Shown piece by piece: positions 57,097 to 64,000 of a stretch of 64,000 nucleotides of DNA (its first letter is position 1; the number at the start of each line of letters is the position of its first letter). The notes under the pieces are model-generated. The model had not been told where the DNA came from. It searched no databases and worked only from the letters and a program-made list of their open reading frames with translations. The DNA is taken from assembly GCA_029844215.1 (NCBI GenBank), contig CM056726.1, positions 37,007,001 to 37,071,000 of the forward strand. Direction: 5' to 3'. Source of the DNA: Przewalskia tangutica. Its lineage: Eukaryota > Streptophyta > Magnoliopsida > Solanales > Solanaceae. Both the position numbers and the translations under genes were made by a program.

Positions 57097-58565
57097 ATGG
57101 AACCCCATCAGTCTCCATTGTCTTTAAAAACTCAAATCTTCTCCAATACACCTCCTTCTTCTAAACCCTCTCCTTGTCCATTTCCTCTAAATCCACAAAC
57201 AGCAACGACTATTCTCCAATGTCTACCAGTCCCAGCCAATAACAACAAGATGTACAAACACTATAAAGCCATAAATGAGTTGAAACCTGCCGAAGAAGAT
57301 GCATCACTGCCCACTGGCAATGATTTTGCTGGGTTCCGACGAACCCGTAGCAATTTGCTATCCTGGAGATGCTGAAAACCCTATAGATGTTGATACAACA
57401 TCTGACTTTACTAATCTTGCGTCGAGGGAGAACAAATCGACTTTTCCGACGAGAAGGTCAACTAGGGTTTTTGACAGGCAGTTCAATGAAGAGAGACCTT
57501 CAAAAAGGTCAAAGGCAGAATCGACTAATCTTGCTGAAGAGTCGCCTTTCCCTGTTGATTTCACTCCCTCCACTAGCACCGACTCAGATTTCAACATGGA
57601 GAATCTGTTTGGATCCTCTACTCCTTCCACAGCCCATCCAACTACTGAAGTCGAGAAGGAAGGAAAAGATGAGTTGTTCGATGATATTCCTCTCATAAAC
57701 TTCATGCCGAAGAGAGTCCGTAGGATATACTGGAATCATAGTGCAAATGTTGCCCCAACATCATAGGCAACAAAGGAAAAGAAGATGTTGACCCTGACTA
57801 TGTTGCCCCAACATCTGAGGCAACACCATCACCCACACTGAACAAAAAAATCCAGAATTCGAATCGGACTCTGAGGTAATGCCCTACTCTCCTATGGTCC
57901 ACAGTAGAACATGCTCAAATAAATGGAACTGGTTTAAAAATAGGAGCATTAGAAGTGAAAAAGTAATAGATTCATCTTCATTCGCTGAGTATGAATTAAT
58001 TGATTTTTTGAGCAATCGCAATGTCTTAAGCTCCGTATCTGGAAAATATCCCTATTGTGAAAATGTTATTAGGGTGTTCTATGCTAACCTGACACATGTT
58101 GTAAATTACACATCATCGAAGAAATTCGGTAAGGTGTATCTCTATGACAAGATGTACGATTTTCCCCCTAAAATCATAAATTTCACCCTTGGAATACCTA
58201 TATATGAGACAACCTCTGAAACATCCCCCACTGCTGAAGAGCTTAATATGATGATCAAATACTTCACTGGGAATGTGATCACCTCTTGGGCTCCTCGCAG
58301 TCCAGTGTCAAAACCCACTGCCCTGTTTGCAACATTGCACCGAATTTCTATATACAACTGGTTGCCTTCCTTCAATAAAACTATTGTAACACTTGACCAA
58401 GCAACACTTTTGTATAAGATGGAAAGAAACCACAGAGTTGATCTCAGAACATTAATTTTCAACCATGCTGCTAACTTGGCTGAAAAACAATCGAACTCTG
58501 CCCTTCCATATCCCTCACTGATCTACAAAATACTTCTTAACCAAGGCTTTAAACCTCCAAAATGA
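57097..58565 (+). pseudogene. A4 envelope-like (third) ORF
   Basis: The N-terminal frame 57097-57375 is Pro/Ser-rich and ends by frameshift; 57299-57766 continues with a basic, Ser-rich segment (NKSTFPTRRSTRVFDRQF). After a stop at 57767, 57879-58565 (228 codons) matches the pattern I know from the putative plant transposon protein domain found in Sirevirus env-like ORFs: VIRVFYANL near the start, ..INFTLGIP.., a NWLPSF segment, DQATLLYKM and PYPSLIYKILLNQGFKPPK. No signal peptide or clear membrane segment is visible. Whether such proteins act as envelopes is unproven. Confidence 0.75.
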
Positions 58566-58739
58566 GAGAAACTGAGTAAACCTCTAGATGTTTATCCAGT
58601 CCAGAAAGCAGTAGTGAACAGAAAATACATGGTTGTGGATCTACCCAGGAAGAAAGAACGTTGGGATTTTGATTTTCTTTTTTTTGATCGAAACGATAGA
58701 AAGACTTTTTTTGTTCCTATGGAGAATTATTCCGAGCCT

Positions 58740-61098
58740 CGTGAAGGAAAAATGTTAGTAAAGGGAATTGAGTTTCCGAATTTGATATTTGAGACTTATA
58801 GAATTTATTGGAATTTCGGGAGATGAAATATTTTGGACCAACCGGAGGGCGACACGTGTCACCCTCCACATGCCCATGTTGGGCGAGAATGACCAAGACA
58901 AGTGGACAACTTGACTCTTGATATTTAAGTCATCCAAATCCAAGCCACACAAGTGTTTTAATCTTAGCCCTTGATCTCTTTATATATCCATTACTAGTGC
59001 AAGACTAATTGGACACTTAGAAAAATTTCAAGATCTTATTCTTGTTCTTGAGGCTCTCGGCAATAGCCCTTTATCCACACAAAAGATTTTCGTTTGTTGA
59101 TCATAATTCCAAATACTTAAACCCAAGGTTCCTAGAGGTATTACAAGGATATCTCAATACAAAAATCCCGGAAAAACTACGTTTCTACGTTAGTCGCAAG
59201 ATGAAAACTAAAGTTGTTTTCAAAAGTTTTGATTGGAAATTGAAGGGAAGTTGTTTATGAACTTCTATGGGAATCATATAGCGGATTGGAGCGTGAAGGA
59301 AAGGAGCTAAGTTGCTAAGGAGCGACTTTGAATATTGAAGTTATATTAGGGCTTATCAAGGTAACAATCTTGTCGTCTTAGTGATTAAAGATTTCATATT
59401 GTGTAGTTATATAAATAAACAAGCATGAGATATATGTAATGGATATTGATAAGTGTTATGGATATTGGAACCACTAAATCCGAAACTAGCATGTTTAGCC
59501 TTTAAGATTGTAATTCAATTTAGTTATTAGTTTTAGTCGCCGCATGTTATATAAAGAAGGGATTATAGTTGTTTGCGACTATATAACATGTTAGAACGAC
59601 AATATGGATTGAAAGGAATTGGAAAGGATTATATGTGGTTGTACTTTGTAGCCGATGATGATATTTAATATTGGACGGTTTTTGTATAAATTGTGGGGCA
59701 GAATTTTACACGTCCTGTAAGGCGTGTAATCCCCTTTGATTAGTTGATGTGTTGAGCCTTAAATGTGTCATCTTGGTTATTGATTTCGAGCCTTGAAAAA
59801 GGTGGAAAAGTATGTAGAAACAAAGGAAGTGCTGCCCAATTTTCCGTAGAATAAGTGATTTTCACTTAGGATATTCTACATTAAAAGCTAGAAGTTGATA
59901 GACGTATTATGCTCATTATAGGTTGACATACTACGTGCGGCATATTGGACTTAGCAAGTGGATTGAACCGAAGAGGTATGTGGAACTTTTCTTATCTCTT
60001 GAGCATGAGTAGTTATAAAGGTATAGTACGGTAGACGTACGAGTTTTAAATGAATTCAGTTTCATTTTGATATCCTTGACTTGTTTTAAGAATGTCCAAG
60101 TTAATTGAGTTAGAGAATTAACTCACTTGTTTTAAAAAGGATAAAAATGCCTTAGTTTCTAAAGCATAAAGTTATTATAACGACTTTATGGGAAGTTGGT
60201 TATAACAACTTTATGGAAAGTTAAAAGAATGGTTTACTCTAGTAGTGTAAACAAAGATAAATGACTTGAAATAAAGAAGGGCAATTTGATTTAAAGACAT
60301 CAATTGCTTAAAGTTTTAAAGTAAAGGTCACTTGGTTTAGAAGCTTAAAAATGTAATTCTAAAGGTGTAGTGACTTGTTTTGAAAAGTAGACAAGTATTG
60401 ATACTACGGGTGTTAGTATCTTGGGGGTTTTATACGAAAAAGAGTCATTTCAAAAAAGGATAAAGGTACGTAGTACTTTGGGTTAAATTTCCGGATTTTT
60501 CATGACATGTTAGTGCCTTAAGTTAAATAAAATGAGAGTGCATGCTAATTAAAGTCTAATGAGAAGTTAAGGGATTTCTTAACTTGCTTATGATATTTAC
60601 GATAGCCGGTTGTGCTTATGTTATGATATTTATGGTAGCCTTAAGTGCTAGTGTTATATAAATTTTGCGGGGTAAACTCTCGGGTTACTACATATTCCGT
60701 GGATTTTCTCCTCACGATGCGAGTGCGACGTTTGTACTCATTGCGGGTCCACCGGGCCCATGGGGTGAAATAGTCCCATGCGGATGAAATAGTCCTATGC
60801 AGAGCAAATTGCTCCATTGCGGGTCCACAGGACCTATGCGGGTGAAATAGTCCCAGGATTAGGATTGCTTAATGATACTACGGGCGGGTGACCCTAATTT
60901 GATCATGAGCCTCCTATTTTTAAGCAGTAAAGTGTACTCTTGCTTACTCTCATTATTAGTAAGGCACAGTGTACTTTTATTTTGGTTATCATACATGTCT
61001 CCAGCTTTATTTTAGACTATATGATTTCATTTCAATATTTTCAGTTTCACATACTTGGTACATATTTTGTACTGACCCCCTTCCTCGGGGGCTGCGTT
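58740..61098 (+). repeat. Partial Tekay-type LTR T4
   Basis: Sequence from about 58740 resembles the other Tekay LTRs in the same order: GGACCAACCGGAGGGCG near 58834 (T1 has GGACCAACAAGAGGGCG), TATA-like TATATATC at 58981-58988, conserved hairpin at 59706-59729, TTATAAC/CTTTATG block at 60172-60215 and GTGAAATAGTCCCA repeats around 60776-60855. Neither end is complete: the TGTTATACC start is missing or lies within 58660-58750, and the right end is cut at the TGTTGACAG of the next LTR. Confidence 0.7.
59696..59735 (+). ncRNA. Candidate structured leader element, T4 copy
   Basis: 7-bp stem TTACACG (59706-59712) with CGTGTAA (59723-59729), inner CCT/AGG pairs, and outer GGGG/CCCC. It lies 725 nt after the TATA-like box at 58981. 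Confidence 0.6.
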
Positions 61099-63982
61099 TG
61101 TTGACAGTCAATTTTGACTCGTTTTTGTATATTTATTACAATTTTATGTGTTTTAGGACACCACATTTTAATCATCATTTTTAGCATTTTTTACATAATA
61201 TTCTATGTTTATTTCTTCACAAAATGACATTGCATCTTTTTATTTTAAATTAAACATTATGTCTTTGTTAATATTATGTTTCTATTATTATTACACCGTC
61301 GTTATTTTAATAATGTTTGCATCTCTTTAAATAATTAATTGACACCGCATTTTTACTTTTAATTAGACATTAAACATTTCTTAAATATTGCATTTTATCA
61401 TTATTGCATCGGCATTTTTAGTTTTGATAATTTTGTACCTTTAAATAATTTTTCTTTTAAACAATTAATCAATTTTGCATTTTTGTCAAACCAGTCCAGT
61501 CCGAGGCACAATCCGAATCATTCCAATCCAACACCATTTTTAATTTCATCCAAACACCCTCTTTTATTTTGTCCCCCTACATTTCAACTACCACTTTTCA
61601 TTCCCCAAAATCCTAAACCTAATCCTACCCCTATATAATAAACATTACCCCCTTTATTAAAAAAAGAGGCGGCCACTCTGAGAACATATAGATCGTGCAC
61701 CCTTTCCATTAGACCCCTTCATTTTTTTTAGGTCTCACCCTCTCATTGTCCCGTCGCCGCCGCCCCTTCGCCGGAGCTCCAAGCTCCGGCGAACCCCCCT
61801 TTAAACACCCAGTAGCCGCCCAACAACAACATGCCCTCAGCCACACCCCGTCTCCCGTCGTCGCCGGAGGTACCACACACAACAGCGAACACTACTATCA
61901 CCCTACACCCCCACTGTCCCAAGCCTCACCGTCGAACCTCACCTGCTCCCGTCGACCAACACCCAACACTACCACTGCAACTCGCCGGCGAACCTTCACC
62001 GCCACCCACTGTTCTCGTCGACCCCGCCGCTGCCCGCTGCCTTTTGTGTTATTGAAATCACTGTTTGTGTCTCTTCATTGCTATTATATTATTGATTGTT
62101 TGGGCTGATTTTTATTTTGAATCTCTCCGGAGTTTAAAAACTCCAGCGACCTACGTTTTATTTTGTTTGGGATCTACTGCATACCTTGTTCGTTGAGGCT
62201 GATTTTTCTGTTGATTTCTTTTGGCCATCTGGTCGGAGTGACCTCTATTCAGATTTATCTACTGGTTATCTGTTGTTGGGGCTGTTTTTGGACCGGAGTT
62301 TCGACTCCTGTGGACCTCTGGTTTCCCGTATCTATCGCTGGCTATTACTGCACTATTTTCGTTGTCCGTATGGATTTTTTAGATAATTTGGCCCTATAAT
62401 TTAGGTATTTACTGATTTTGAACTGAATGTTATACTTGGGAATACACTGATTTTTCGATTTTAGCATCCGGCCGGAGTTTTAAGATGTTCTGAAATTTTG
62501 GCAATGTTGGTGTTGCTTATTGTTCATCGGTTTTTGGACTGGTTTCGACAAGTTTGCTTTTATTTTATTAAACTGAAGGAACAGATTTCTGCATTTGAAT
62601 ATTGGGTATTTACTGATTTGAACATGATACTACATTTGGCCAATGAAAAAGTTATCCGTCGATTTTTGAGGCCTCCACAGTTGCAAAGACGGAAAATAAA
62701 ATAAATGAAGCTTTCAGGGCGTTGATGATTTCTTCTACTTACACAGGATAACCAACATGCGCTGGCGAATTCACTTGAGCTTTGTTTAGGATGTCCCACT
62801 TTATTTTTATATATATCCGAGCCCTCCGTGTTTAAAACTATTCTTGTTTTGGCGCGGATCCAAGGTTTTATTTATTTTATTGCTTTTAACAATATTGGTA
62901 GATGAAGGAATCCGTCGATTTCCAAGGCCTCCTACGTAAAAGCGGATTTATTTATTTTTGGCTTTACTTATTAATTCATGTCATTGCTTTAAAATTATTC
63001 ATTCTATTACTAACACTTTTACTAAGTGTTTATGCAGTGCAGGAGATCATCTTGTGCAGAAGGCCTAAAAAGGGCTAAAAGATGTCCCGAAGTTTTATTT
63101 TTTGTCGCATTTAATTTTAGTTTTATTATTTTTGTATTGCATTTTATTTTAATTATAAATTATGAAAAATGCTTAGAATACGTAGAATAAAAAAGGCAAT
63201 AAATAATTAACCTAGGTTTGAACGAATAACCGCAAGTTAGCGGATCTTAAAGGATGCCTAACCCCTTCCCTTTAGGATAATAAAGAACTCTGATTCAGAA
63301 TCTCATTAATTTCGCAGACCATTAAATGGAGATTAATTGCAGTATTTTTATTGCAATAAATCAAGTGTCCTAATTCACTTAAATAATTAGGTGGCGACTC
63401 CTTAAAAACAGCATTATTGCTACATTCAGGGAACCGCGCCAAAGAGAAACGTTGCGGATATTGTTTGATTTTATTTTGTAATTAACTACTTTAATTGCTA
63501 CATTCTTTTACTGCTTTCCTTAAATTGTCATTCCGCTTATATTTTCTCCATTCTGAAAAATTGACACTATCACACACTTCACGCGAGGTGTGCTTTGCAC
63601 ACCCGCAAATTTCTTTCAAATATCCAAATTTATGAGAGTTGGCATTTTACGCGGAGAATCCGATCCAATCGGTGGTCGCGTAGCCTTCTCACTCGAGTAG
63701 TCCGCTCGGGTACCATTGTGTCTAGTAAGCCAAATTTTAGAAAATTTAAGACAGAGCTATACCGCCCTCTTTATTTTAAGTCATGCATGCATACACCCTA
63801 GGTGGGTCGATCCTTGGTATCGTCTCCACGATTAGGAAATCCACCAAATTGTCGTTGGGTTTCACAACCCGACGACCAATAAGCATTTATGTGTAGCGTG
63901 ATAATGATAGACGGATCCAAGTCTGGTCATGACACGCCGAAATTGGAAAAAGTGCACCGTCATTTGGTCGCCATTTCCAACA
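61099..63982 (+). repeat. Ogre/Tat-type LTR, about 2.9 kb
   Basis: Opens TGTTGACAGTCAATTTTGAC, close to the usual start of Ogre/Tat LTRs in Solanaceae (from memory), and may end at TTTCCAACA (63982). A TATA box (TATATAATA, 61632-61640) is followed by a CT-rich, CpG-rich transcribed part. Near the end lie the blocks AAAGGATGCCTAACCCCTTC (63250) and TAGGTGGCGACTCC (63391), which I associate with Ogre/Tat LTRs. The partner LTR and all coding domains would be outside the window. Confidence 0.65.
61632..61640 (+). promoter_or_regulatory. TATA box of Ogre/Tat LTR
   Basis: TATATAATA in an otherwise C-rich context, about 35 bp before an abrupt change to CpG-rich sequence. Confidence 0.6.
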
Positions 63983-64000
63983 AAACATTGCAGTTTAACG

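Larger units (their letters stand above)
25786..58660 (+). mobile_element. Sirevirus-like Ty1/copia element A4 with envelope-like ORF, host of a nested cluster
   Basis: The element's own parts in order are: 5' LTR, initiator-Met primer site, gag (26795-27149 and 36744-37837), protease and GAG-preINT (38085-39086), RT and RNase H (54506-56270) and an env-like ORF (57097-58565). The interruptions are T1 (27150-36738) and the solo-LTR complex 39087-54505. The integrase core is deleted. The 3' LTR is missing: the sequence runs into a Tekay LTR at about 58660-58740. Pol order, RT type and the extra ORF after pol support Sirevirus. Confidence 0.85.

Noticed and set aside
61746..62108. Pro/Ser/Arg-rich frame that could be a first exon of a host gene
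   Set aside because: It lies inside the transcribed part of an Ogre/Tat-type LTR, low in complexity, with no motif or splice context I can support.

Overview
The window looks like heterochromatic, repeat-dense nuclear DNA of a dicot plant, most likely Solanaceae. That assignment is inference from the retrotransposon families: Tekay-type LTRs opening TGTTATACCCCG, an Ogre/Tat LTR opening TGTTGACAG, and Sirevirus, Athila and short-LTR copia elements. I see no host gene, rRNA, tRNA or CRISPR array. Almost every long open frame is a piece of a decayed LTR retrotransposon, a tandem-repeat artefact, or a shadow frame.

Layout. 1-4220 (-): 5' half of a Sirevirus-like copia (A1). 4223-9183 (+): decayed copia (A2). 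9834-11901 (+): short copia with 193-bp LTR and AAAAC target duplication. 12590-21102 (-): Athila-lineage material in scrambled order, with pol, then an LTR stub, then gag, then a non-autonomous element with its own 5' LTR and primer site. 21103-23734 (+): 3' half of another copia (A3). 23740-25690: a CACTA end, a hAT-like MITE and AT-rich spacer. 25786 to about 58660 (+): a second Sirevirus (A4) that still has 5' LTR, primer site, gag, protease, RT, RNase H and an envelope-like ORF. About 58740-61098: part of a Tekay LTR. 61099-64000: an Ogre/Tat-type LTR.

A4 hosts a datable nest. Tekay element T1 (27150-36738, duplication AAGTG) sits in its gag. An Athila-type solo LTR (39087-54505, GAGGA) sits between its integrase and RT. 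Inside that solo LTR lies a complete-structure Tekay element T2 (39376-53508, CTTTT/CTTAT), and inside the T2 protease lies a third Tekay solo LTR T3 (45571-49061, CTCTA). A4 is the oldest of this series and T3 the youngest in its branch.

The most interesting signals are non-coding. (1) Nine exact ATGTTGNNNCAACAT palindromes are scattered through A4, in the LTR and also in coding sequence. (2) A hairpin with compensatory base changes and fixed flanks recurs in the leaders of four Tekay LTR families, 722-738 nt after the TATA box in three of them. (3) A GC-rich tandem hairpin module (GGCGCCGCGG type, 60-71 nt period) recurs in several unrelated LTR families. All coordinates and motifs were read by eye; no alignment or database search was run.
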